Assembly (NCBI GenBank): GCA_947624955.1
Contig: CANQMM010000003.1
Span: 1-54,295 of the forward strand
Direction of reading: 5' to 3'
DNA: 54,295 bases
DNA from: an uncultured Bacilli bacterium
GTDB lineage: Bacteria; Bacillota_I; Bacilli_A; RF39; UBA660
In this document: piece after piece, positions 21,970 through 30,760 of the stretch
How positions within the stretch are numbered: the first letter of the stretch is position 1
How the letters are laid out: every line of letters begins with the position of its first letter
Position numbers and translations under genes: made by a program
Notes under the pieces: generated by a model
Database searches by the model: none
The model's input: only the letters and a program-made list of their open reading frames with translations
Told to the model about the DNA's origin: nothing

Positions 21970-22695
21970 ATGCGATATCTAATTAAATTTAGTTATGATG
22001 GTAGTAAGTTTAATGGATTTCAAAGTTTAAAGAGCCATGATGGAGTGCAGAATAAATTAGATGAAGCTTTAAGTATCATCAATAAAGCGCCGGTTCATTG
22101 TAAGGGTGCGGGAAGAACGGATAGAGGAGTTCACGCTTATAATCAAGCAGCGCATTTCGATTTAGATGTTAATGTTCCGCCGGAAAGATTAAAAAGGGCA
22201 CTTAACTCGTTAGTGGGGGATTATATTCATATAAATGAATGCGTTGAAGTAGCTAAAGATTTTCACGCACGTTTTAATGTTCAAAGAAAACGCTATATTT
22301 ATAAGATATATCAAGGAGTTTATGACCCGCTATTATTCGACTATGCCGAATTTGTTAGCAAGCCATTAGATGTTGCTTTGATGCAAGAGGGAGCAAAACT
22401 TTATGAAGGAGTACACGACTTTCGCGATTTTGTCTCCGGAGTACGAAAGAATTATGAAGCCATTATCTATGAGGTAAAAATTACTAAAGATGGGGATTAT
22501 ATCATCATTAGTTTTGAAGGAAAAAGTTTTTACCGATATATGGTAAGAAATTTAGTCGGGGCATTAATTGATGTAGGTTTGCATAAACATAGTTTAGAAG
22601 AATTAAAATCAGCTCTAAATGGTGGAAAAATCCATATAAATACTGCTAAAGCGAAGGGACTTTACTTAGAAATGGTAAGTTATGAGGAAAAATAG
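21970..22695 (+). CDS. truA: tRNA pseudouridine(38-40) synthase
   Basis: TruA modifies uridines 38-40 in the anticodon arm. The 241-residue protein has the catalytic Asp in GAGRTDRGVHAYNQ (about residue 51), the N-terminal FSYDGSKFNGFQ and the C-terminal FYRYMVRNLVGAL. The ribosome binding site AGGTGGCAGG overlaps the stop of the upstream gene. The position before rplM-rpsI is conserved across Bacillota. Confidence 0.95.
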   Translation: MRYLIKFSYDGSKFNGFQSLKSHDGVQNKLDEALSIINKAPVHCKGAGRTDRGVHAYNQAAHFDLDVNVPPERLKRALNSLVGDYIHINECVEVAKDFHARFNVQRKRYIYKIYQGVYDPLLFDYAEFVSKPLDVALMQEGAKLYEGVHDFRDFVSGVRKNYEAIIYEVKITKDGDYIIISFEGKSFYRYMVRNLVGALIDVGLHKHSLEELKSALNGGKIHINTAKAKGLYLEMVSYEEK

Positions 22696-22705
22696 TCGAA
22701 TTTGT

Positions 22706-22734
22706 TTGACTTTTAGGGACTAATTGAATATAAT
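22706..22734 (+). promoter_or_regulatory. rplM-rpsI promoter
   Basis: TTGACT (22706-22711), 17 bases and TATAAT (22729-22734) make this one of the best promoters in the window, as expected for ribosomal protein genes. The start is near 22741. Confidence 0.85.
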
Positions 22735-22740
22735 TTTAAA

Positions 22741-22800
22741 TGGTACATTTTATTTATCCAGTGTCTCAAGCCCTGGGAAAGCGGAAAGATGCGGATAGTG
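22741..22800 (+). promoter_or_regulatory. ribosomal protein L13 leader RNA
   Basis: The 5' leader of rplM contains GGTACATTTTATTTATCCAG followed by GTGTC and AAGCCCTGGG. This resembles the L13 leader of Bacillota, where excess L13 binds its own mRNA and represses rplM-rpsI. Identification rests on the remembered TTATTTATCCAGTGTC core and the position. Confidence 0.65.
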
Positions 22801-22813
22801 AAAGGAAATTATT

Positions 22814-23245
22814 ATGACAACATTTATGCAAAAGAAAGAAACTGTAGAACGTAAATGGTATGTAATCGATGCTGAAGGAGTTAGTTTAGGAAGAGTGGCT
22901 ACTAAAGTAGCAGGTATTCTAAGAGGTAAGCATAAACCTACTTATACTCCGCATGTCGATTGTGGCGACTATGTCATTGTAATTAATGCAGCTAAAGTTA
23001 ATTTAACTGGAAGTAAGTTAACTGACAAGATGTATTACAATCATAGTGGTTATCCAGGAGGATTAAGAGAGAGAAATGCTCAAGAAATGATTGAGAAGTA
23101 TCCGGAAGAAATGATGGAAAGAGCTATCAAAGGAATGCTTCCTAAAGGAAGATTAGGTAGACAAATGTATAAGAAACTATTTGTTTATGCTGATGAAAAT
23201 CATAATCATCAAGCACAAAAACCAATAGAAATGAAAGTTCTTTAA
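22814..23245 (+). CDS. rplM: 50S ribosomal protein L13
   Basis: L13 is an early-assembly protein of the large subunit. The 143 residues include the family signatures [50 protein letters not shown] and [12 protein letters not shown]. It starts after AAAGGAA and is followed at 13 bases by rpsI. Confidence 0.98.
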   Translation: MTTFMQKKETVERKWYVIDAEGVSLGRVATKVAGILRGKHKPTYTPHVDCGDYVIVINAAKVNLTGSKLTDKMYYNHSGYPGGLRERNAQEMIEKYPEEMMERAIKGMLPKGRLGRQMYKKLFVYADENHNHQAQKPIEMKVL

Positions 23246-23258
23246 GGAGGTTTAATAG

Positions 23259-23675
23259 ATGGCTAATCAAGTATGGACAGCAACAGGTAGAAGAAAACGT
23301 TCTTCTGCGCAAGTTAGAATGACTAGTGGTAGTGGTAAGATTTTAGTTAACGGTGTTGATGTTAATGAATATATGCCTTATCCTACATTAGTTATGGATT
23401 TAAAACAACCTTTAGTTGCTACTGGTAATGAAGATAAATTTGATATCGAGGTAACTGTTAAAGGTGGAGGTTTCTCCGGCCAAACAGGCGCTATCAGATT
23501 AGGTATTACTAGAGCATTGATGGAATATGATAAAAATACTGACCAAACAAGAGAAGATGCTTACAGAAGAGTATTAAAAAATGCTGGTTTTGTAACAAGA
23601 GATCCAAGAGTTAAAGAAAGAAAGAAACCTGGTCTTAAAAAAGCTCGTAGAGCACCTCAATTCTCAAAGAGATAA
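23259..23675 (+). CDS. rpsI: 30S ribosomal protein S9
   Basis: S9 lies near the P site; its basic tail contacts the P-site tRNA. The 138 residues include ATGRRKRSSAQVRM, VKGGGFSGQTGAIRLGI, RDPRVKERKKPG and the terminal KARRAPQFSKR. AAGGAGG ribosome binding site; a strong terminator follows. Confidence 0.98.
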   Translation: MANQVWTATGRRKRSSAQVRMTSGSGKILVNGVDVNEYMPYPTLVMDLKQPLVATGNEDKFDIEVTVKGGGFSGQTGAIRLGITRALMEYDKNTDQTREDAYRRVLKNAGFVTRDPRVKERKKPGLKKARRAPQFSKR

Positions 23676-23689
23676 TCGTTTACAGTTGG

Positions 23690-23714
23690 AAGTCCAAAGT
23701 ATTGGGCTTTTTTT
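23690..23714 (+). terminator. terminator after rpsI
   Basis: AAGTCCAA (23690-23697), loop AGTA, TTGGGCTT (23702-23709, one G-T pair), then Ts to 23714. Confidence 0.8.
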
Positions 23715-23724
23715 GTGGGGTGTT

Positions 23725-23753
23725 TTGTATACAAAGGGTATTTGTGGTATAAT
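23725..23753 (+). promoter_or_regulatory. promoter of the activase-murL-murD2 unit
   Basis: TTGTAT (23725-23730), 17 bases and TATAAT (23748-23753) with an extended TGG just before it. The only promoter seen ahead of the three genes. Confidence 0.7.
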
Positions 23754-23767
23754 GAACTAGTGAAGTA

Positions 23768-26700
23768 ATGATGAAAAAGAATTATAAAATTGGTGTTGAT
23801 ATTGGTTCGACAACTGTTAAATTAGTTATAATGGATAGGAACAATCAAATTGTATATAAAGCTTATAAAAGACACTTATCAGATACTAAAAAGACGATTA
23901 TAAGTTTATTTAAATCAGGGTTAAAAAAGATTGATGATGCTAAATGTTCTTTAGTATTTACGGGTAGCGGCGCTATATCTTTAGCCAAATATCTAAAAGT
24001 TCCTTTTGTTCAGGAAGTAATTGCGTGTAAGAATGCAATTGTGGCTTATAATCCGGACGTCAATGTGGCTATTGAACTCGGTGGAGAAGATGCCAAAATT
24101 ATCTATTTTGATCAGACGATAGAAGAACGAATGAATGGTTCGTGTGCAGGGGGTACAGGAGCTTTCTTAGACCAAATGGCTATATTATTAAATACGACGA
24201 CTAAAGGATTAAATGACTTGGCTTTAAAAGGAAAGGTTATTTATCCGATTGCATCTCGATGCGGAGTATTCGCGAAAACGGATGTCCAACCACTATTAAA
24301 TGAAGGGGTTAAAAAGGAAGATATTGCGCTATCGATTATGCAGGCGGTCGTCAATCAAACGATAAGCGGTCTAGCTTGTGGAAAACCAATTAGAGGGAAA
24401 GTAATATTTCTCGGTGGGCCTTTAAATTATTTAAGTACTTTGAAGACGAGGTTTGTCCGCACTCTGAATTTAAAGCCGGATGAAGCAATTTCTCCTAAAG
24501 ATGCTAACTTGTTTGTATGTATGGGAGCGATAATCGATAAGGGTAAAAGAAAGTATTACACTATCGCAGAAATTAAAGAGATATTAAATAAAATCAAAAA
24601 CTTTAATGAGGAAAGTACGACAAGTTTAACGCCATTATTTAAAGATGAAGAAGATTACCACAACTTTGTGGTACGTCATGAACAATATAAAGTTGCGCGA
24701 AGAGATTTAAAGACTTATAAGGGCAATGCTTTTCTAGGAATAGATGCCGGTTCAACAACCGCGAAAATTGTATTAATTGATGATAAGGGTGCCTTATTAT
24801 ATGATGATTATCAAAGTAATAAAGGAACGCCATTTGATACCGTTAAAGAAATGTTAAATAAATTATATGCCGTTTTACCAAAGTCGGTGATAATTAGAAA
24901 TGCCGGTTCGACAGGTTATGGAGAGATGTTAATAAAGACGGCCTTTAATTTAGATATTTCCGAGGTAGAGACGATTGCTCACTTTGAAGCCGCAAATTAC
25001 TTTTTAAAGGGCGTGGAAAGTATCATCGATATCGGTGGACAGGATATGAAATATATTCGAATTAGGGATAATTCGGTAAATAGTATAATGCTTAATGAAG
25101 CTTGTTCATCAGGGTGTGGTTCATTTATTGAGACATTAGCGAAATCTTTAAATATGGAAGTTAAAGATTTTGTTAAACTAGCAGTAACTAGTAAACATCC
25201 TTTGGATTTGGGCTCAAGATGTACGGTATTTATGAATTCCAAAATTAAGCAAACGCAAAAGGAAGGAAGGCCACTAGAAGATATTTTTGCCGGACTTGCT
25301 TATTCGGTTGTTAAAAATGCTATTACTAAAGTAATGAAAATTCGCGATATTAGTAGTATTGGGAATAAGATTGTCGTGCAAGGGGGGACTTTCTTAAATG
25401 ATGCCGTTTTAAGAGCTTTTGAAATAATTACTGGTAAGGAGGTAATTCGTCCAGACATTGCCGGTTTAATGGGGGCTTATGGGATAGCGCTGATTGCTCT
25501 TAATAATTATGAACAATATACTGATAAAGACGTTGTTAGTGCGATTTTAAATCAAGAACAGATGAATAATTTAGAGGTAAAAACAAGCCATACACGTTGT
25601 CAGGGATGTGAAAATCACTGTGCTTTAACGGTCAATATGTTTAATAAAAAAGTCTTTATCTCGGGTAATCGTTGTGAAAAAGGTAGCGGTAACAATGGTA
25701 GCAATAGTATGTTACCTAATATGTATAAGTGGAAATATGACCGTTTATTTAATTATCAACCACTCGATAAACCAACTAGAGGAGAAATCGGTATTCCTAG
25801 GGTCTTAAATATGTATGAGAATTATCCTTTATGGTTTACTATATTTACGGAATTAGGATTTAAAGTAGTTATCAGTGATAGCTCTAGTCGAGCATTATAT
25901 GAATCGGGGATGGAGTCGATACCAAGTGAATCTGTTTGTTATCCGGCTAAATTGGTCCACGGTCATATTAAGAATTTAATTAATAAAGGAGTTAAAACGA
26001 TATTTTATCCTTGTTTAAAATACGAAAGAGATGAATTTGCTTCTTCCGATAATCATTATAATTGTCCGGTAGTACAGAGTTATTCCGAAGTTATTAAATT
26101 AAATATGGAAGACTTAAGGAAGAATAAGATTAAATATATTAATCCTTTCTTGCCAATTGAAGAAGATAAATTATGGAAAAGACTTGGGGAGTTAGAAGAA
26201 TTTAAAGAATATAAATTTAGTAAAGAAGAATTAAAAAAAGCCGTGCATAAGGGTTTTAATGAGTTAACTAAATTTAAAGAGGAAGTAAGAAATAAGGGCG
26301 AAGAGTTCATCAAATATATTAATGAACACGATGAGAAGGCAATCGTTTTAGCCGGTAGACCATATCATCTAGATAAGGAAATAAATCACGGTATTGATAC
26401 GATGATTAATAGTTTGGGCTTAGCGGTTTTAACGGAAGATGCCATTTGTCATTTAAGTAAGATTGAGTCCAAATTGCGCGTTGTCGATCAGTGGTCTTAT
26501 CATTCACGCGTATATAATGCCGCGGATGTGGTTAGTCAGTATAATAATTTGGAATTAGTTGAACTCAACTCTTTCGGTTGTGGACTTGATGCAATTGTTA
26601 CCGACCAAGCTGAAGAGATATTGAAAGCGAATAATCGGTTATATACAACGATAAAGATAGATGAAATTAATAATTTAGGAGCGGTAAAGATTCGGATTAG

Positions 26701-27997
26701 ATCTTTGATAGCTTCAATGAATAAGCGAATTAATAATGTTCAAGATTATAAACCTTATAAGTATCAAAAGAATTACTTTAAAAAGGAAGATCGAAAGAAG
26801 ACAATATTATTTCCTAATATGTCACCAAATCATATGCCAATATTTGAGAGTTTACTAAATAGTGAAGGTTATAAAGCAGTATATTTAAAAAAGACAACGG
26901 ATAAAACGGTAGATACCGGGTTAAAGTATGTCAATAATGATGCTTGCTATCCGGCGATAATTGTCATCGGTCAGTTAATCGACGCCTTAAAAAGTGGTAA
27001 ATATGATTTAAATAATACCTCGGTAATGATTACCCAAACAGGGGGCGGATGCCGAGCGACGAATTATATTGGATTACTTAGAAAAGCGCTTAAAGATGCC
27101 GGATTTGATATGGTACCGGTCTTGTCACTAAATTTATCGGGATTGGAAAAAGAACAAGATTTTAAAATCAATTTAACTTTAATTAATAAAGCCGTTCAAG
27201 CAGTCGTTTATGGCGATTTATTAGCGAAACTTCTATATGCAACAAGACCTTATGAGGTTAAAAAAGGTGAAAGTCAAAAAGTATATGATAAGTGGCTAAA
27301 GATTGTTTGTAACTCAGTTAAAAACGGGAAAGTTAACGAGTATAAAAAGAATATTAAAGCGATGATTACCGACTTTAAAAATGTTCAAGTTAAATTAGTA
27401 AATAAGCCAAAAGTAGGCATAGTTGGCGAAATACTTGTGAAGTATCACGATTATGCTAATGATGATTTAGTATTAAAGTTAGAAAAAGAAGGAGCTGAAG
27501 TATTCTTACCGGATTTAATGGGATTTGTAAAATACTGTTGTTTCGATGGTATCGCTAATGAAAAGTTATTAAAGACGAGTAAAACACCGGCATTATTCAA
27601 TAAAGCCGCTTTGGATATTTTGCATAAATATGAAGCACCGGTTAGGGAAGCGCTAAAAGGAACAAGATATCGCAATGTAACGGACATTTATGAACTTGCT
27701 AAGAACGTAACCGGGATTTTATCGGTAGGTAACCAGACGGGTGAAGGATGGTTCTTGACTGCCGAGATGATCGAGTTAATAAAAGATGGCATTCCTAATA
27801 TCGTTTGTGTTCAACCATTTGCTTGTCTACCTAATCATATAGTAGGAAAGAGTGTTATTAAAAGAGTTAAAGAACTTTATCAAGAAGCTAATATCGTGGC
27901 CATTGATTATGATCCGGGAGCAAGTCATACTAATCAAATCAATCGGATTAAGTTAATGCTTACAGTAGCGAAAGATAATATGACAATAAAAAAATAA
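23768..27997 (+). CDS. giant 2-hydroxyacyl-CoA dehydratase activase-related protein
   Basis: A 1409-residue protein with two tandem BcrAD/BadFG-type ASKHA ATPase domains: residues about 5-255 (GVDIGSTTVKLVI; NGSCAGGTGAFLDQ) and about 322-580 (GIDAGSTTAKIVLI; NEACSSGCGSFIE). A DUF2229-type region follows (about 640-1000), then a C-terminal dehydratase-subunit-like region. The Cys in CAGGTG and CSSGCG are the expected ligands of the bridging 4Fe-4S cluster of activases. Further Cys (CQGCENHC) resemble another metal site. Such fused proteins are common in anaerobic Bacillota, but their substrate is unknown to me. ATG 23768 or 23771; the ribosome binding site is weak. It lies 24 bases before murL. 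Confidence 0.85.
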   Translation: MMKKNYKIGVDIGSTTVKLVIMDRNNQIVYKAYKRHLSDTKKTIISLFKSGLKKIDDAKCSLVFTGSGAISLAKYLKVPFVQEVIACKNAIVAYNPDVNVAIELGGEDAKIIYFDQTIEERMNGSCAGGTGAFLDQMAILLNTTTKGLNDLALKGKVIYPIASRCGVFAKTDVQPLLNEGVKKEDIALSIMQAVVNQTISGLACGKPIRGKVIFLGGPLNYLSTLKTRFVRTLNLKPDEAISPKDANLFVCMGAIIDKGKRKYYTIAEIKEILNKIKNFNEESTTSLTPLFKDEEDYHNFVVRHEQYKVARRDLKTYKGNAFLGIDAGSTTAKIVLIDDKGALLYDDYQSNKGTPFDTVKEMLNKLYAVLPKSVIIRNAGSTGYGEMLIKTAFNLDISEVETIAHFEAANYFLKGVESIIDIGGQDMKYIRIRDNSVNSIMLNEACSSGCGSFIETLAKSLNMEVKDFVKLAVTSKHPLDLGSRCTVFMNSKIKQTQKEGRPLEDIFAGLAYSVVKNAITKVMKIRDISSIGNKIVVQGGTFLNDAVLRAFEIITGKEVIRPDIAGLMGAYGIALIALNNYEQYTDKDVVSAILNQEQMNNLEVKTSHTRCQGCENHCALTVNMFNKKVFISGNRCEKGSGNNGSNSMLPNMYKWKYDRLFNYQPLDKPTRGEIGIPRVLNMYENYPLWFTIFTELGFKVVISDSSSRALYESGMESIPSESVCYPAKLVHGHIKNLINKGVKTIFYPCLKYERDEFASSDNHYNCPVVQSYSEVIKLNMEDLRKNKIKYINPFLPIEEDKLWKRLGELEEFKEYKFSKEELKKAVHKGFNELTKFKEEVRNKGEEFIKYINEHDEKAIVLAGRPYHLDKEINHGIDTMINSLGLAVLTEDAICHLSKIESKLRVVDQWSYHSRVYNAADVVSQYNNLELVELNSFGCGLDAIVTDQAEEILKANNRLYTTIKIDEINNLGAVKIRIRSLIASMNKRINNVQDYKPYKYQKNYFKKEDRKKTILFPNMSPNHMPIFESLLNSEGYKAVYLKKTTDKTVDTGLKYVNNDACYPAIIVIGQLIDALKSGKYDLNNTSVMITQTGGGCRATNYIGLLRKALKDAGFDMVPVLSLNLSGLEKEQDFKINLTLINKAVQAVVYGDLLAKLLYATRPYEVKKGESQKVYDKWLKIVCNSVKNGKVNEYKKNIKAMITDFKNVQVKLVNKPKVGIVGEILVKYHDYANDDLVLKLEKEGAEVFLPDLMGFVKYCCFDGIANEKLLKTSKTPALFNKAALDILHKYEAPVREALKGTRYRNVTDIYELAKNVTGILSVGNQTGEGWFLTAEMIELIKDGIPNIVCVQPFACLPNHIVGKSVIKRVKELYQEANIVAIDYDPGASHTNQINRIKLMLTVAKDNMTIKK

Positions 27998-28021
27998 ATA
28001 TATTTATAAGGGAGGCTGATT

Positions 28022-29371
28022 ATGGATAAATTATCTTTAGAAGAAATTAAAAAATACAAGACATTTATCTTTGATCGTTTTACAGTAAATTATAAGGAAA
28101 AGGAAATAGAAATATTATATTATTATGAGATTGTTAATTTAAGGAAATTTATTCATAAATTAGTTATCCCTTGGAATAATGCAAATATTTCAAAAGATTT
28201 TGTAGAAAAGTTAGCTTTTAATATTGGGGTTTTAGAAATCGTCAGTTATTGGAAAGCTACTTTAGCGGATAAAATTATAATTAATTGTGGAGTTCTCAGC
28301 GATCGCCAAAAGGAATTCTTTAGAAAAGTCTATTACTATGGACTAGGTGAATTTTGCTATGTCAATAATATAGAGTTAAACTATCAAGACTTTGTCCATT
28401 TTGAATGTCAGGGGAAGACTTATGATGCCGAGATCACTTATGATGGTGAGGGCAGTTTAATTGCCATTGGTGGTGGTAAGGACTCGTGTGTTACTTTAAG
28501 TATTTATCCGGGACAAAATAAAAGTTGTTTCATAATTAATCCTCAAGAGGTAATGCTAGAATGTGCCTATGCTACGGGATTAGAAGATAAAGACATCTAT
28601 CAGGTCAGAAGAATTATTGATAAGAATTTATTAGAATTAAATGAAGAAGGATTTTTAAATGGGCATACACCATTTTCAGCAATGGTGGCCTTTGTCTCTT
28701 TTTTAACCGCTTATTTAAATAAGAAAAAATATATCGTTTTATCTAACGAAAGTAGTGCTAATGAAGGCAATGTTATGGGGATGAAAGTCAATCATCAATA
28801 TTCTAAATCTTATGAGTTTGAAAAAGATTTTCAAGAGTATGCTCAAGAATTTTTAAGTAAAAACATAAAATATTATTCTTTTTTAAGACCATTAAGTGAG
28901 TATCAAATAGCGATGTTATTTGCGAGAGATAAAAGATATCATAAGATATTTAAAAGCTGTAATCCCGGAAGTAAGCAAGTACCTTGGGTATGGTGTGGCG
29001 AATGCGCTAAATGTTTATTTGTGTTTGCTTTATTATCTCCTTTCTTATATAAAGAAGAGTTAGTGGATATTTTTCAACAAGACTTATTTACTAAAGAAGA
29101 ATTATTACCATTATTTAAAGAGTTACTTGGTAAAGGAGAAAAGAAACCTTTTGATTGTGTGGGGACTTTTGAAGAGATTAACTATGCAGTTACCAAAACT
29201 ATTAAAAATTTAGATAAAGATAAATTACCAACTTTGTTAAAATATTATTATGATAATTACTATGATGAAGCCATATTAAAATTAGATTTAGAACATCAAT
29301 ATTGTGAGGAGAATAGCTTAGATGTAGAAGAAAATAATTATCTAAAGGGGATTATATATAATGATAGATAA
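28022..29371 (+). CDS. murL: UDP-MurNAc-L-Ala-L-Glu epimerase MurL
   Basis: MurL, first described in Xanthomonas, epimerises the terminal L-Glu of UDP-MurNAc-L-Ala-L-Glu to D-Glu in an ATP-dependent reaction via adenylation, replacing glutamate racemase MurI. The 449 residues have an ATP pyrophosphatase-like loop (IAIGGGKDSCVTLS, about 149-162), SNESSANEGN, the LRPLSEYQIAMLFA block and a Cys-rich segment (WCGECAKCLF). The identification is strengthened by the partner: murD2 overlaps its end by 11 bases. Ribosome binding site GGGAGG. Cytoplasmic. Confidence 0.85.
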   Translation: MDKLSLEEIKKYKTFIFDRFTVNYKEKEIEILYYYEIVNLRKFIHKLVIPWNNANISKDFVEKLAFNIGVLEIVSYWKATLADKIIINCGVLSDRQKEFFRKVYYYGLGEFCYVNNIELNYQDFVHFECQGKTYDAEITYDGEGSLIAIGGGKDSCVTLSIYPGQNKSCFIINPQEVMLECAYATGLEDKDIYQVRRIIDKNLLELNEEGFLNGHTPFSAMVAFVSFLTAYLNKKKYIVLSNESSANEGNVMGMKVNHQYSKSYEFEKDFQEYAQEFLSKNIKYYSFLRPLSEYQIAMLFARDKRYHKIFKSCNPGSKQVPWVWCGECAKCLFVFALLSPFLYKEELVDIFQQDLFTKEELLPLFKELLGKGEKKPFDCVGTFEEINYAVTKTIKNLDKDKLPTLLKYYYDNYYDEAILKLDLEHQYCEENSLDVEENNYLKGIIYNDR

Positions 29372-30716
29372 AATAAAAGAATTACTAAATGGGAAAAAGA
29401 TAGCAATATTAGGTTTTGGGAGAGAAGGTAAATCAACTTATCAATTCATTAGAAAATATCTAGAAAATGGCGACATAACGATTATCGATATCAATGATGT
29501 AAGTAATGATGCCTTAGTTAAAGATGATGATTTAGTAAAATTTAAATATGGCGAAAACTATTTAGATAATTTAGAGGAATATGACTTAATTATAAAATCT
29601 CCGGGTATATCATTAAAGGATATAGATACAAGTAGATTAAATATTACGAGTCAGTTAGAATTATTACTAGAGGTAGCTCGAGATCACGTTATTGGCGTAA
29701 CGGGGACTAAGGGAAAAACAACGACATCGATGGTAATTTATAACATTTTAATTGATAACAATGTCAATGCAGTATTTGCCGGAAATATGGGTGTGCCGAT
29801 ATTTGATAGATTAGAAGAGATGATGGATGCCGAGTACATTGTCTTAGAAATGAGTTCGCATCAGTTAGAATTTGTGAAGGTATCGCCACATATAGGTATA
29901 ATTTTAAATCTTTTTGAAGATCATTTAGATCACGCGGGTTCTTTAGAGCATTACTATGAATGTAAAAAACAAATATTCAAGCATCAAGCAAAGAATGATT
30001 TTATGATATATTGTGCCGATAATCAAAACTTAAAGGCGATGGTAAGTCAAAATGAGTTTGCAGGAATAAAAGTTCCGGTAATGCTAGGAAATAATGATAA
30101 AGGAATTTATATTAAAGACGATAAGATTTATTATGAAGATAAGCTAATTTGTAATAGAGATATTCCTTTAAATCTAAAGGGTGAACACAACTTAGAAAAT
30201 GTGATGGTTGCTTTAGCTGTTAGTTGTATCTTAGACTTAGATATTGCCAAAACTTTAGAATCCGTCAAAAACTTTAGACCGGTTAGGTATCGGTTAGAAT
30301 TAGTAGGAGTAGTGGATGAGGTAGAGTATTACGTTGATACTTTAGCGACCATACCCCAAGCAACGGAGATGGCGATTAAAGCGATAGGAAATGTTAATAC
30401 TTTGATATTTGGAGGAATGGACCGGGGTATTTCCTACGAGGGATTTGCAGAATTTTTGAAAAACAGTTCTATCGAACATTTTATATGTATGCCGGAAACG
30501 GGGTATAAAATTGCTCAAGAGTTACCTGAAAATCAAGTTTATTTAGCGGAAACTTTAGAGGAAGCATGTAAGATTGCGAAAAAAGTAACTAAAAAGAAGA
30601 TGGCTTGTATTTTATCTCCGGCAGCAGCTTCGTATAACCAATTTAAGAATTATGCGGAAAAGGGTGATCGATTTAAGGAGTTAGTACTAGGAGAGAATTC
30701 CTTAACAAATAAATAA
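29361..30716 (+). CDS. murD2: UDP-MurNAc-L-alanine:L-glutamate ligase MurD2
   Basis: A Mur ligase adding glutamate to UDP-MurNAc-L-Ala. The 451 residues have the N-terminal nucleotide-sugar domain (AILGFGREGKSTYQF), the ATP loop VIGVTGTKGKTTTSM, EMSSHQLEF, LNLFEDHLDHAGS and the C-terminal domain. Where ordinary MurD has a NDSKATN-type motif, this one has VDTLATIPQAT, as in MurD2 proteins that use L-Glu. Coupling to murL fits the pathway: L-Glu is added first, then epimerised. Its stop lies inside the promoter of the next gene. Confidence 0.85.
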   Translation: MIDKIKELLNGKKIAILGFGREGKSTYQFIRKYLENGDITIIDINDVSNDALVKDDDLVKFKYGENYLDNLEEYDLIIKSPGISLKDIDTSRLNITSQLELLLEVARDHVIGVTGTKGKTTTSMVIYNILIDNNVNAVFAGNMGVPIFDRLEEMMDAEYIVLEMSSHQLEFVKVSPHIGIILNLFEDHLDHAGSLEHYYECKKQIFKHQAKNDFMIYCADNQNLKAMVSQNEFAGIKVPVMLGNNDKGIYIKDDKIYYEDKLICNRDIPLNLKGEHNLENVMVALAVSCILDLDIAKTLESVKNFRPVRYRLELVGVVDEVEYYVDTLATIPQATEMAIKAIGNVNTLIFGGMDRGISYEGFAEFLKNSSIEHFICMPETGYKIAQELPENQVYLAETLEEACKIAKKVTKKKMACILSPAAASYNQFKNYAEKGDRFKELVLGENSLTNK

Positions 30717-30730
30717 TTTGATGATATAAT
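30702..30730 (+). promoter_or_regulatory. promoter of the TPR membrane protein gene
   Basis: TTAACA (30702-30707), 17 bases and TATAAT (30725-30730), extended by TGA. It overlaps the end of murD2. Confidence 0.65.
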
Positions 30731-30760
30731 AAAGAAAATAAAGAGTGAAGTGGAGTAAGT

